A stretch of DNA of 8,990 nt from CAWUJT01 sp963922715 (lineage in GTDB: Bacteria; Pseudomonadota; Alphaproteobacteria; Rhodobacterales; Rhodobacteraceae), in the NCBI GenBank assembly GCA_963922715.1, contig CAWUJT010000093.1, positions 1 to 8,990 on the forward strand, read 5' to 3'. The position numbers were made by a program, and so were the translations under genes. Under the pieces are notes generated by a model that did no database searches, was not told the DNA's origin, and saw only the letters and a program-made list of their open reading frames with translations. Positions 1-6,520 of the stretch are shown here, piece by piece (within the stretch, counting starts at the first letter, position 1; each line of letters opens with the position of its first letter).

Positions 1-4
1 GGAT

Positions 5-979
5 TTATGGCATCAGCATAATCTTTGGTTCTATAATTTGACCCTGGCGTATCTGCGCAAAAACCTTCCCACCTTCCGATAAACGCACCTGATCATTCCA
101 GTCCAAAGATCCGAGATCGCCCAAGAACAAAGCATTGGTTGTGTCTGCGAAATCTTCTGCTGTGTAGGTGTATGTGCCGATAAAGGTGATCTCTTGCAGG
201 GTCATCCGGCGGACATCCAATCCACCCGTATCTTCCCCCAAGCCAATATGCACAATGACACCGCCCGGCCTGACCACTTGGGATGCCAAGGCGCGGGTCT
301 GCGACAATCCAACCGCGTCAATCACCAAGCTGAACGGGGCGGTGACTTGTTCAACGGCATCTAATCCACAGGAGTCTGTCAAAAATGCGCGTCTTTTGGG
401 ATTGGGCTCAACCACAGTAACAGTGCCCTCCCCCTGGGCTTGCAGGGCCAAAGCGGCCGCAACCCCAATCGCGCCACCCCCAATGACCAACGCCTCTTGC
501 ACCATCGCGGCGTCAAGGATGGCAAGGCCAAGTTTCACGGCGTGCCAACTGACGGCGAGCGGTTCCGCAAGTGCTGCTTTGGCCAACGGGATATGATCGG
601 GCACGGTGATTAGATTTCGCTCTGGCATCGTCACATACTCTGCAAATGCGCCTTGCCTGGGCGGCATAGAGATAATCTGACGCTGACTGCAAAGGTTCTC
701 ACGCCCCGCTGTGCAATAGTTACACACGCCACAGGTCACAAGCGGATTGATCGTGACGCGGCGCCCTTTCTGTGGGCCTTCGACGATCACGCCCGCGGCC
801 TCGTGCCCAAGGATGAGTGGGGCGGGCCTGCGATCATCGTGGCCCAGATAGGCGTGCATGTCAGAGCCACAGATGCCAACGGCCTCAATGCGAATCAAAT
901 GCTCCCCCTCTTGCGGGATGGGATCGGGGACGTCTTTATAGCTGAGGTGCTGGGGACCTTCATAAACCAGAGCTTTCAT
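5..979 (-). CDS. hpsP: Zinc-dependent medium-chain dehydrogenase, probable DHPS 2-dehydrogenase HpsP
   Basis: This 324-residue protein is a cytoplasmic NAD-dependent zinc alcohol dehydrogenase. The GroES-like half carries catalytic-zinc residues Cys37 (GICGSD), His59-Glu60 (GHE) and Glu139 (AEPLAVSWH). The structural zinc knot is Cys83, Cys86, Cys89 and Cys97. The Rossmann half starts at GGGAIG (167-172), and an acid after the second strand (Glu191) suggests NAD over NADP. The ATG at 979 overlaps the stop of the upstream dehydrogenase by 4 nt (ATGA), with GGAGG about 12 nt upstream, so it is translationally coupled and last of the visible operon. Family knowledge: in Cupriavidus and Roseobacter DHPS loci, HpsO and HpsP oxidise DHPS at C2 with opposite stereopreference, so both enantiomers feed HpsN. 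The enantiomer assigned to this protein is inference. It is slightly short for the family, but no domain is missing. By sequence alone it could be another polyol dehydrogenase; the neighbours make the call. Confidence 0.85.
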   Translation of the reverse strand: MKALVYEGPQHLSYKDVPDPIPQEGEHLIRIEAVGICGSDMHAYLGHDDRRPAPLILGHEAAGVIVEGPQKGRRVTINPLVTCGVCNYCTAGRENLCSQRQIISMPPRQGAFAEYVTMPERNLITVPDHIPLAKAALAEPLAVSWHAVKLGLAILDAAMVQEALVIGGGAIGVAAALALQAQGEGTVTVVEPNPKRRAFLTDSCGLDAVEQVTAPFSLVIDAVGLSQTRALASQVVRPGGVIVHIGLGEDTGGLDVRRMTLQEITFIGTYTYTAEDFADTTNALFLGDLGSLDWNDQVRLSEGGKVFAQIRQGQIIEPKIMLMP

Positions 980-1734
980 TTCGCTGTAAATCCTCCATCA
1001 ACCATCAGTATTTGTCCCGTGACATAGGCAGAGGCGTTTGAGCACAGAAACAGCAGTGGCCCGTCCAGGTCAGAGACCTCCCCATTGCGGCCAATCGCGG
1101 TTTGGGCGGCATTACGCGCCGCGCGCTCTGGGTCGGCGAAAACGGCTTCGGTCAACTCGGTTTTGAAAAATCCTGGCCCAATGGCGTTGGCCGTGATCCC
1201 ATGCGGCGACCAGGCTTCTGCCATGGCGCGGGTCAACTGCGCCACGCCGCCTTTGCTGGCCCCATAGGCAATACCCGCCGGGAACGCCCGAAAGCTTTGC
1301 AGGGAGGCAAAGGTCACAATCCGGCCCCAGCCTTTTGCGCGCATGGCTGGAACGAACGCTTGGCTGAGGAAGAACGGGGCAGAGAGGTTGACCGCCAAAG
1401 TGGCCTCCCAACCCGCATCGCTGACCTCATCGGCTGGTTCGCGGGTGTTCAGGCCCGCTGCATGCACAAGGATATCCGGTGGGCCAAACGGCTCGGTAAT
1501 CTTCTCGACTATATGGGGAAGATTGGCGCGGTCTGCCACATCGCCGTCCACAATCGCGCGTTCCCCGACACCGTCGTCTTGCCAAGACATTAACGGTTCT
1601 CGTCGTCTTGCCACGCCAATGACCTTTGCGCCTGCTTGCGCAAGCACAGAGGCAGCGTGCCGTCCCAGCCCAGAGCTTGCCCCTGTGACACAGGCCACCC
1701 GGCCTGTGACGTGAAATAGTGCGGGATCAGCCAT
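976..1734 (-). CDS. hpsO: Short-chain dehydrogenase/reductase, probable DHPS 2-dehydrogenase HpsO
   Basis: This 252-residue classical SDR is of normal length for the family. It shows the nucleotide-binding TGASSGLG (17-24), the HAAG element (91-94) in place of NNAG, and the catalytic set Asn116, Ser144, Tyr157 and Lys161 (YGASK). The C-terminus ends in the usual YVTGQILMVDGG pattern. Arg43-Arg44-Arg45 after the second strand might favour NADP, but the cofactor cannot be settled by eye. The ATG at 1734 is preferred over an in-frame TTG one codon upstream. It overlaps the end of hpsN by 8 nt and has only a weak Shine-Dalgarno, so it probably depends on coupled translation. Family knowledge: HpsO acts with HpsP to oxidise and re-reduce C2 of DHPS, converting one enantiomer to the form used by HpsN. 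Its position between hpsN and hpsP supports this; on motifs alone it is just an SDR. Confidence 0.85.
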   Translation of the reverse strand: MADPALFHVTGRVACVTGASSGLGRHAASVLAQAGAKVIGVARRREPLMSWQDDGVGERAIVDGDVADRANLPHIVEKITEPFGPPDILVHAAGLNTREPADEVSDAGWEATLAVNLSAPFFLSQAFVPAMRAKGWGRIVTFASLQSFRAFPAGIAYGASKGGVAQLTRAMAEAWSPHGITANAIGPGFFKTELTEAVFADPERAARNAAQTAIGRNGEVSDLDGPLLFLCSNASAYVTGQILMVDGGFTAK

Positions 1735-3031
1735 CAATGCCTAGATTGAAGTTTTCCCCAGGGAAGAATTTGCGCAAGCGGATATCGGCGGTGCGCGCAT
1801 GGGCTTCCATGCCCTCTAGCCGAGAAATACGCGCTGTGGCTTCCGCGACCGGCTTCATGCCTTCTTTGGTGGCGCGCTGCCAGGTGACGATCTTCATGTA
1901 TTTGTGCACACTCAGTCCACCGGTGTAGCGGGCCGCGCCAGAGGTTGGGAGCACATGGTTGGTGCCAGAGGCCTTGTCGCCAAATGCTACAGTGGTTTCT
2001 TCCCCCAAAAACAGCGATCCGTAGCAACTGAGGCGGGACAGCCACCAGTCGAGATCCTCGGCCATCACTGTCAGGTGTTCCGGTGCATAGTCATCCGACG
2101 TCGCGGCCATTTCTTCCCTGTTCGCACACAGGATGACTTCCGCATAGTCGCGCCAGGCGGCTGTTGCATTCTCTCGGTTAACCTCAGGCAATTCATTGAT
2201 GAGTTTGGGCACCAATGTCATCACCTCTTCCGCCAAGGCACGATCGTCTGTCACCAGCCAAACCGGGGAATTATAGCCATGCTCGGCTTGGCCCACCAGG
2301 TCTGTGGCGACAATCATCGCATCGGCTGTACCATCGGCCAGGATCAGGCTGTCCGTTGGGCCTGCAATCATATCGATCCCCACACGGCCAAACAGCATCC
2401 GCTTGGCCTCGGCCACAAATTGGTTGCCGGGGCCGACAAGGATATTGGCTTTGGGCAACCCAAACAGCCCGAATGTCATCGCGGCGACCCCTTGCACGCC
2501 CCCCATGGCCAAGATTTTATCCGCACCGCAGATGTGGGCGGCATAAACGATGGCCGGGTTTATGCCAACTTCAGGGCGGGGTGGGGAACAGGCGACAATG
2601 TGTTTACACCCCGCCACCTTGGCGGTTGTCACTGTCATAATGGCACTGGCCACATGGCTGTAGCGCCCACCGGGAACGTAACAGCCTGCGGCATTGACGG
2701 GGATGGCCTTTTGGCCAGCGATCAGCCCTGGGACGACTTCTGTCTCGAAATCAGCGACGGTTTTTAGCTGGTTTTCGGCAAACATCTTGACGTTTGCATG
2801 GGAAAAATTGATGTCGCGGCGCAACTGCTCTGGCACCATCGCGGTGGCAGCTTCAATTGTCTCCGGTGATAGGATCACTTCACCGTCGTATTTATCGAAT
2901 TGCTTGGCGTATTCGAGGGCCTTTTCGTCGCCGCCCATTTCAATCGCATCGAGAATATCAGCAACGATCTTTTGGGTTTTGGACGCATCACTGCGCGAAT
3001 GCAAAGGGGCTTTTTTCAAGTATTCAGACAT
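1727..3031 (-). CDS. hpsN: DHPS 3-dehydrogenase HpsN (histidinol-dehydrogenase family)
   Basis: HpsN oxidises (R)-DHPS in two NAD-dependent steps through sulfolactaldehyde to (R)-sulfolactate in the cytoplasm. The 434 residues span a full histidinol-dehydrogenase fold. The HisD zinc ligands align with Gln248 and His251 (GQAEH), Asp352 (GDKASGTNH) and His411 (LEGMEAH). The catalytic Glu-His pair is Glu318-His319 (APEHL). Substrate-site elements have changed: HisD's SPES-GD region has Val348 where E. coli HisD has Glu356 (sequence recalled from memory), which fits a non-histidinol substrate. The ATG at 3031 is chosen because AGGTGA lies 5 nt upstream and overlaps the TAG of the TRAP permease gene; in-frame ATG (3037) and GTG (3040) are alternatives with no Shine-Dalgarno. 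It is flanked by the TRAP transporter and two other alcohol dehydrogenases, with no histidine biosynthesis genes. That context makes HpsN much likelier than HisD. Confidence 0.93.
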   Translation of the reverse strand: MSEYLKKAPLHSRSDASKTQKIVADILDAIEMGGDEKALEYAKQFDKYDGEVILSPETIEAATAMVPEQLRRDINFSHANVKMFAENQLKTVADFETEVVPGLIAGQKAIPVNAAGCYVPGGRYSHVASAIMTVTTAKVAGCKHIVACSPPRPEVGINPAIVYAAHICGADKILAMGGVQGVAAMTFGLFGLPKANILVGPGNQFVAEAKRMLFGRVGIDMIAGPTDSLILADGTADAMIVATDLVGQAEHGYNSPVWLVTDDRALAEEVMTLVPKLINELPEVNRENATAAWRDYAEVILCANREEMAATSDDYAPEHLTVMAEDLDWWLSRLSCYGSLFLGEETTVAFGDKASGTNHVLPTSGAARYTGGLSVHKYMKIVTWQRATKEGMKPVAEATARISRLEGMEAHARTADIRLRKFFPGENFNLGIDG

Positions 3032-3036
3032 GGACA

Positions 3037-3042
3037 TCACCT
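3037..3042 (-). promoter_or_regulatory. Ribosome binding site deciding the hpsN start
   Basis: AGGTGA on the minus strand lies 5 nt before the ATG at 3031 and includes the AG of the upstream permease's TAG stop. The competing ATG at 3037 and GTG at 3040 have no purine-rich stretch at a useful distance. The overlap with the stop suggests translational coupling of the permease and hpsN. Confidence 0.6.
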
Positions 3043-4369
3043 ATTTATAGATATCGGGAAGAAGAACGGTTGAGATCGCGGGTACATAGGCAATGAACAG
3101 CGTCACGATCAACATGAAGCCCACAAAGGGGATGGCGCGATAGGCAATTTTCAGGATCGACTCACCTGTAAGACCCGAAACCACAAAGAGGTTGAGCCCC
3201 AAGGGCGGAGTGATAAACCCAACGCCCAGGGCTGTGATCATCATGATACAGAATTGGATCTCATTCATACCGACCTCAAGTGCCAGCGGCATTAGGATCG
3301 GGGCGAGGATCACAATGTTGGGTGTGGTCTCCATCACACAGCCAGCGGCGATCAGGATCAGAACCATCATGGCAATCAGCACCCAAGGCTCTTCACTGAC
3401 TGATGTGGCAGCAGCGACAAAACCTTGCGGCACACCGATGATCGCCAAAGCCTCGGCCAGGGGGACAGAGAAGGCAATGATAGGCAGAATGACCCCATTC
3501 ACCTTGGCTGAGCTCACGAGCATAGCAGGGAAATCGCTGAGTTTCAATGTGCCTAGGATGAACCCCATGATGATTGTGACCACCACCGCTGTGGCACCAG
3601 CCTCAGTTGGGGTGAGCTTACCAGAGAAAATACCATAGAAGATAATCCCGGGCACGATGAAAGCATACCAGCCAGATTTGAGCGCGATCACAAGCTTTGA
3701 AAACCACTCCCCAAAGCTCATGTTGCCGCCACCTTCCCAGCCATAGAGGCGGTTCATGATGATGTTGGTGGCCAGGATCGACACCAAAATGGCCAAACCC
3801 GGGATAACAGCAGCGAGGAACAGGGTTGAGGCCGAAATGCCAAGCACCAGCCCGATGATGATATAGGCGATCGAGGGCGGGATCAGGATGCCTGTACAAG
3901 CGCCAGCGGCGACAAGTGCACAAGCGTAGGGGCGCGGATAGCCCGATTCCACCAGTCGGGCGATTGTCATGCGGCCAACAGCCGCCGCCCCCGCCGCGTC
4001 AGAGCCTGAAATGGCGGCAAACATGCCGCAGACCAGCACGGTGGCAGAGCCAAAGCCCCCTTTTGCGAATTGTGTCAGTGCCTCGGCCACATCAAGGAAT
4101 TTTCGGCTTAGGCCCGTTCGCACCAGCACATCGCCGGTGAGAATAAAGAGCGGGACAGCAGTCAGAGCAAAAGCATCAATCCCTGTAAAGAGCTTTTCGC
4201 CCACAAGGCTTAAGGGCAGGGCACCAGACCAGACCAGCATGAGGATGGCCGCCGCCCCGATAGCCGCCCAAACCGGCACAGCCAAAGCAACAAGCACGAC
4301 AAAAAGGATGACCGGGCCGTAGAAATCCCATCCAAGGACAACGGTTTGTTCAAATTGACTCCACAACAT
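3041..4369 (-). CDS. hpsM: TRAP transporter large permease (DctM type), probable DHPS uptake HpsM
   Basis: This 442-residue inner-membrane protein is the ion-coupled transport subunit of a TRAP system, driving solute import with a sodium gradient in characterised relatives. It is hydrophobic throughout, with about a dozen helices expected. It carries the DctM signatures: AAISGSDAAGAAAVGR (about 119-134), GILIPPSIAYIIIG (about 160-173), SGKLTPTEAGA (about 250-260) and GFITPPLGLNLFV (about 387-399). These correspond to the discontinuous helices and ion sites of the family. Its length is normal. The ATG at 4369 follows TGAGGGA, 7 nt away, whose TGA is the stop of the small permease gene, so the two are coupled; its own stop overlaps the hpsN ribosome binding site. 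The symbol follows the K-L-M-N-O-P naming order of known DHPS operons, which this locus reproduces; which letter belongs to which TRAP subunit is recalled and less certain than the family call. Confidence 0.92.
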   Translation of the reverse strand: MLWSQFEQTVVLGWDFYGPVILFVVLVALAVPVWAAIGAAAILMLVWSGALPLSLVGEKLFTGIDAFALTAVPLFILTGDVLVRTGLSRKFLDVAEALTQFAKGGFGSATVLVCGMFAAISGSDAAGAAAVGRMTIARLVESGYPRPYACALVAAGACTGILIPPSIAYIIIGLVLGISASTLFLAAVIPGLAILVSILATNIIMNRLYGWEGGGNMSFGEWFSKLVIALKSGWYAFIVPGIIFYGIFSGKLTPTEAGATAVVVTIIMGFILGTLKLSDFPAMLVSSAKVNGVILPIIAFSVPLAEALAIIGVPQGFVAAATSVSEEPWVLIAMMVLILIAAGCVMETTPNIVILAPILMPLALEVGMNEIQFCIMMITALGVGFITPPLGLNLFVVSGLTGESILKIAYRAIPFVGFMLIVTLFIAYVPAISTVLLPDIYK

Positions 4370-4380
4370 CGCGCTATCCC

Positions 4381-4896
4381 TCAGTCAAACAATTTATCGC
4401 CTTCATACACGGGACGCCCCGCGCGAAGGTCAGTGATGTCGCGGATCAGGGACTGCACAAGTCGCAGTACCACCAGAGAAAAGCCCACAGGAACAGCCAT
4501 CAAAAACCACACTTGGCTGATCCGCAGCCCATGTGTGACGGAACCGAATTTCGCAGACACATGTACCGTCTCATAAGACCAATAAAGTGCAATCACTGAG
4601 ACGACCAGCATTACAATATCGCCGAAAATATAAAGCACATGTTTGACCCATGTAGGCACATAATGCATCAAGACATCAATGCGGATATGTCCACGTTCTT
4701 TCACAGCAGACGCACATCCAATCCAGGCTAGGTAAATAAAGGAGTAGCGTACGATTTCTTCGCCCCAGATCGAAGAGTATGCGAAAATTTCACGCCGCAG
4801 AACCTCAATAAACATGGTAACGACAAGCATTGTGTAAAAAACCAAAAGCGCCCAGCGTTCGGCGTTTTGATCAAGTTGTTTTAGGATCGTTGGCAT
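4381..4896 (-). CDS. hpsL: TRAP transporter small permease (DctQ type), probable DHPS uptake HpsL
   Basis: This 171-residue membrane protein is the small subunit that packs against the large permease in TRAP transporters. Four hydrophobic helices are evident, at roughly residues 15-33, 47-65, 84-106 and 129-151. The typical DctQ stretch WGEEIVRYSFIYLAWIG (about 44-60) is followed by HIRIDVL (about 70-76). Its length is normal for the family. The ATG at 4896 has AGGGGG 4 nt upstream. The gene lies 11 nt before the large permease and 106 nt after the binding protein; that gap carries an attenuator-like hairpin and a second inverted repeat just before the ribosome binding site, so its dose is probably set below that of the binding protein. 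The specific name HpsL rests on operon order. Confidence 0.91.
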   Translation of the reverse strand: MPTILKQLDQNAERWALLVFYTMLVVTMFIEVLRREIFAYSSIWGEEIVRYSFIYLAWIGCASAVKERGHIRIDVLMHYVPTWVKHVLYIFGDIVMLVVSVIALYWSYETVHVSAKFGSVTHGLRISQVWFLMAVPVGFSLVVLRLVQSLIRDITDLRAGRPVYEGDKLFD

Positions 4897-4909
4897 AGCA
4901 CCCCCTTAG

Positions 4910-4934
4910 ATTGCATAAGAACGACTCATGCAAT
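4910..4934 (-). repeat. 7-bp inverted repeat just upstream of the hpsL ribosome binding site
   Basis: ATTGCAT (4910-4916) and ATGCAAT (4928-4934) are perfect inverted arms around an 11-nt loop. In the transcript the arm nearest hpsL ends a few nucleotides before AAGGGGG. The pairing is A/T-rich and weak, so it may only position the ribosome binding site, or be chance. Confidence 0.3.
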
Positions 4935-4952
4935 TTGTGCTTGCTGTGTGTG

Positions 4953-4988
4953 AAAAAGACCCGCAGCGCCTGTGTAAAGCGCTACGGG
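4953..4988 (-). terminator. Attenuator-like stem-loop between hpsK and hpsL
   Basis: On the transcribed strand CCCGTAGCGC (4988-4979) can pair with GCGCTGCGGG (4969-4960) around a 9-nt loop, giving a 10-bp GC-rich stem with one U-G wobble. It is followed by TC and then five T (4957-4953). The hairpin forms properly only in the operon's sense RNA; the opposite strand has a C-A mismatch. It starts 14 nt after the binding-protein stop. This has the form of an intrinsic terminator with a slightly displaced, short U tract. Inside an operon that would mean partial termination, or a 3' stabiliser for the binding-protein message. Both effects would raise binding protein over permease, a common need in transporters with soluble binding proteins. 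Confidence 0.55.
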
Positions 4989-5002
4989 AAACGGTTGTAA
5001 TT

Positions 5003-6157
5003 TTAGGCGTCGTGGACGAAATACTTGCCGCGCGTGTCAGCAGCTTCAGCCAGTTTGTCGAATGTGGCCATGGAGCCCGCAAGATCGACTTTGAACTCAT
5101 CCCACTCTGAGCGCTGATAGCCGCCTGCTTCCTGCCACTGGGCCAATTGATCGGCACTGAGCGAATGGAATTCTACGCCAGCTTTTGTGAGTTCGGACAT
5201 CGCGTAGGCGCGCGCTGAGGGCACTTTGGCAAGGTTCTGATGGGTGTTTAATTCACCAGCAAATTCAATACCTTCTTTGATGTCCATGGGCATGGAGTTG
5301 AACCATTCCAGATTCATCGAATACACTTGGCTGTCAGGGACCGCTTGGGTGAAGGTCACATGGCTGAGGATATCCTTAAAGCCAAAGACATAAAGAGCAC
5401 CGACAGATGGATCAAGCGCATCGGCAACACCTTGTTTGATCGCGGATGGTGTTTCCCCCCAGGCCACAGGTGTGGGGTTCGCGCCCACAAGACGGTAGTA
5501 TTGCTGTAGCATGGCCGATCCCGGCACGCGGAACTTCACACCCGCCATGTCAGCCGGTGTGATGATGGCGTTTCCGCCCTGACGTACAGCGACAACGCGG
5601 GGATCAATGACAATATAGCTGAGTGCCTTAAAACCAGAAGCTTCTACCTTGGGGTGGACTTCGGATTTCCACGCTTCTGAATTAACCAGGTTGGTGAAGC
5701 GCTGATTAGAGCCACAGAAATACGGCATGTTGATCAGATCAACCGCACTTGCAAAAGGCGCGAAGTTTGCCAAAGAATGCTGCGCACATTGGATTGTGCC
5801 ACCCTGAACCGCTTGTGCCAAAGCGCCACCAGCGCCGAGTTGACCGCCAGGCGCAAGCTTGACATACACTTTGCCATTTGTGGCGTTTTGAATGTTCTCC
5901 TTGAGGTCGAGCTGCATAATTGGATAGCTACGCGACGCACCGATGACATACGCTGTGGCCAGTGTCATCACATGCTCTGCCGCGGCCTCACGCTCGCGCT
6001 CTTCCCGGGCGGTTTGGGCAACAGCTGCATTTGACCACAGCATACCGCCCGCACCGGCCACAACGGCGGCTGTAAAAGCGCCTGCTGATGACAGTTTTAG
6101 AAAATTCCGGCGCTCTGCCGAGACACGATCTTGAGTGTCTTTAGTATCACGATCCAT
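5003..6157 (-). CDS. hpsK: TRAP transporter periplasmic binding protein (DctP type), probable DHPS receptor HpsK
   Basis: This 384-residue protein is the extracytoplasmic receptor that captures substrate and delivers it to the TRAP permease. The N-terminus is a probable Tat signal: twin arginines 16-17 in AERRNFLK, a hydrophobic run at about 22-47, and AVA before Gln48 as a likely cleavage site. The mature part is a DctP fold, with GGQLGAGGALAQAVQGG (104-120) and AGVKFRVPGSAM (205-216). Arg210 is at the place of the arginine that grips the acidic group in DctP proteins, suited here to a sulfonate (inference). The ATG at 6157 has GGGAGG 5 nt upstream. It lies 35 nt after the small membrane protein gene and is followed by the attenuator-like hairpin. 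DHPS as ligand is inferred from the adjoining hpsNOP genes; the family also binds C4-dicarboxylates, sugar acids and keto acids. Confidence 0.92.
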   Translation of the reverse strand: MDRDTKDTQDRVSAERRNFLKLSSAGAFTAAVVAGAGGMLWSNAAVAQTAREEREREAAAEHVMTLATAYVIGASRSYPIMQLDLKENIQNATNGKVYVKLAPGGQLGAGGALAQAVQGGTIQCAQHSLANFAPFASAVDLINMPYFCGSNQRFTNLVNSEAWKSEVHPKVEASGFKALSYIVIDPRVVAVRQGGNAIITPADMAGVKFRVPGSAMLQQYYRLVGANPTPVAWGETPSAIKQGVADALDPSVGALYVFGFKDILSHVTFTQAVPDSQVYSMNLEWFNSMPMDIKEGIEFAGELNTHQNLAKVPSARAYAMSELTKAGVEFHSLSADQLAQWQEAGGYQRSEWDEFKVDLAGSMATFDKLAEAADTRGKYFVHDA

Positions 6158-6192
6158 AATTACCTCCCTATGGTCTCTATGATGAACTCATT

Positions 6193-6381
6193 TTATTTCG
6201 TCTTTGCCTCAGCCTTTTCTTTGGCTTCGCGTTGCAAGACAACGATCACAAAGCAACAGCATGCTGCAAAGAGAACAAGCATTTCTTGGACATTGTTTAA
6301 AGGGCTAGCACTGCTCAACGCGCCCCATGCGACATTGCCAACGAAAGTGGCAAAAAGAACCGCAGCGATCCCTGCAAACAT
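6193..6381 (-). CDS. Small two-helix membrane protein, first gene of the DHPS operon, function unknown
   Basis: I do not recognise this 62-residue protein. It has two hydrophobic segments, about residues 2-22 and 33-50, joined by a short polar loop (SSASPLNNVQ). The second segment contains three consecutive cysteines (41-43). The tail is strongly charged and lysine-rich (REAKEKAEAKTK); by the positive-inside rule both termini may face the cytoplasm. It looks real because the ATG at 6381 has a strong GGGAGG 5 nt upstream, identical in sequence and spacing to that of the next gene. It also follows directly on a promoter and operator, and the binding-protein gene begins 35 nt after its stop. Possible roles are an accessory or regulatory subunit of the TRAP permease, or a leader gene; both are guesses. 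It is short enough to be missed by automatic annotation. Confidence 0.75.
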   Translation of the reverse strand: MFAGIAAVLFATFVGNVAWGALSSASPLNNVQEMLVLFAACCCFVIVVLQREAKEKAEAKTK

Positions 6382-6386
6382 ATTAT

Positions 6387-6392
6387 CCTCCC
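6387..6392 (-). promoter_or_regulatory. Strong ribosome binding site of the 62-aa membrane protein gene
   Basis: GGGAGG on the minus strand is placed 5 nt before the ATG at 6381. The same hexamer at the same spacing (6163-6168) precedes the binding-protein gene. It is the main support that this short reading frame is translated. Confidence 0.7.
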
Positions 6393-6403
6393 GATTCGAA
6401 ATG

Positions 6404-6432
6404 AGTGTAAGCGCTTACATTGCGTCTGCCAA
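6404..6432 (-). promoter_or_regulatory. Predicted sigma-70 type promoter of the DHPS operon
   Basis: On the minus strand TTGGCA (6432-6427) is a 5/6 match to the -35 consensus. After exactly 17 nt comes TACACT (6409-6404), a 4/6 match to the -10. Transcription would start near 6397, giving a leader of roughly 16 nt that begins just ahead of the GGGAGG ribosome binding site. The operator palindrome lies across the spacer and -10. Confidence 0.55.
6406..6419. promoter_or_regulatory. LacI-family operator palindrome
   Basis: TGTAAGCGCTTACA is a perfect 14-bp inverted repeat with a central CG. That is the shape bound by LacI/GalR regulators, whose hinge-helix leucine wedges into the central CpG step. 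It is 102 bp before the divergent LacI-type gene and 25 bp before the first operon gene. It covers the end of the promoter spacer and most of the -10 box, so bound repressor would block RNA polymerase. It may also affect the regulator's own transcription. Confidence 0.82.
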
Positions 6433-6520
6433 GTATTTCTATTCCCAATTTACGATTGAAACTTTGCAAGGCTATGTCAAGGTTAAATTGGTTAACGACA
6501 AGGGGGCGGAGCGCAGGCGA

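Noticed and set aside
1904..2767. Long plus-strand frame (287 codons) opposite hpsN
   Set aside because: It is fully antisense to a well-conserved HisD-family gene, has no family motif, is rich in Cys/His/Gly typical of shadow frames, and lacks a clear ribosome binding site.
1727..3031. Histidine biosynthesis histidinol dehydrogenase (hisD)
   Set aside because: Neighbours are a TRAP transporter and two alcohol dehydrogenases rather than his genes, and substrate-side residues differ from HisD.
4973..4986. TGTAAAGCGCTACG, resembling the LacI operator, between hpsK and hpsL
   Set aside because: Only one half matches and the symmetry is broken by an extra base. It is better explained as part of the attenuator-like hairpin stem and loop.
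6475..6480. Perfect TTGACA on the minus strand upstream of the operator
   Set aside because: No acceptable -10 lies 16-18 nt downstream; the TTGGCA/TACACT pair fits spacing better and matches the operator position.
6131..6520. N-terminal extension of the LacI regulator in an open frame
   Set aside because: It would overlap the operator, the promoter and the opposite small gene, has no LacI-family homology, and would place the HTH about 150 residues from the N-terminus. The ATG at 6521 has a good GGAG.
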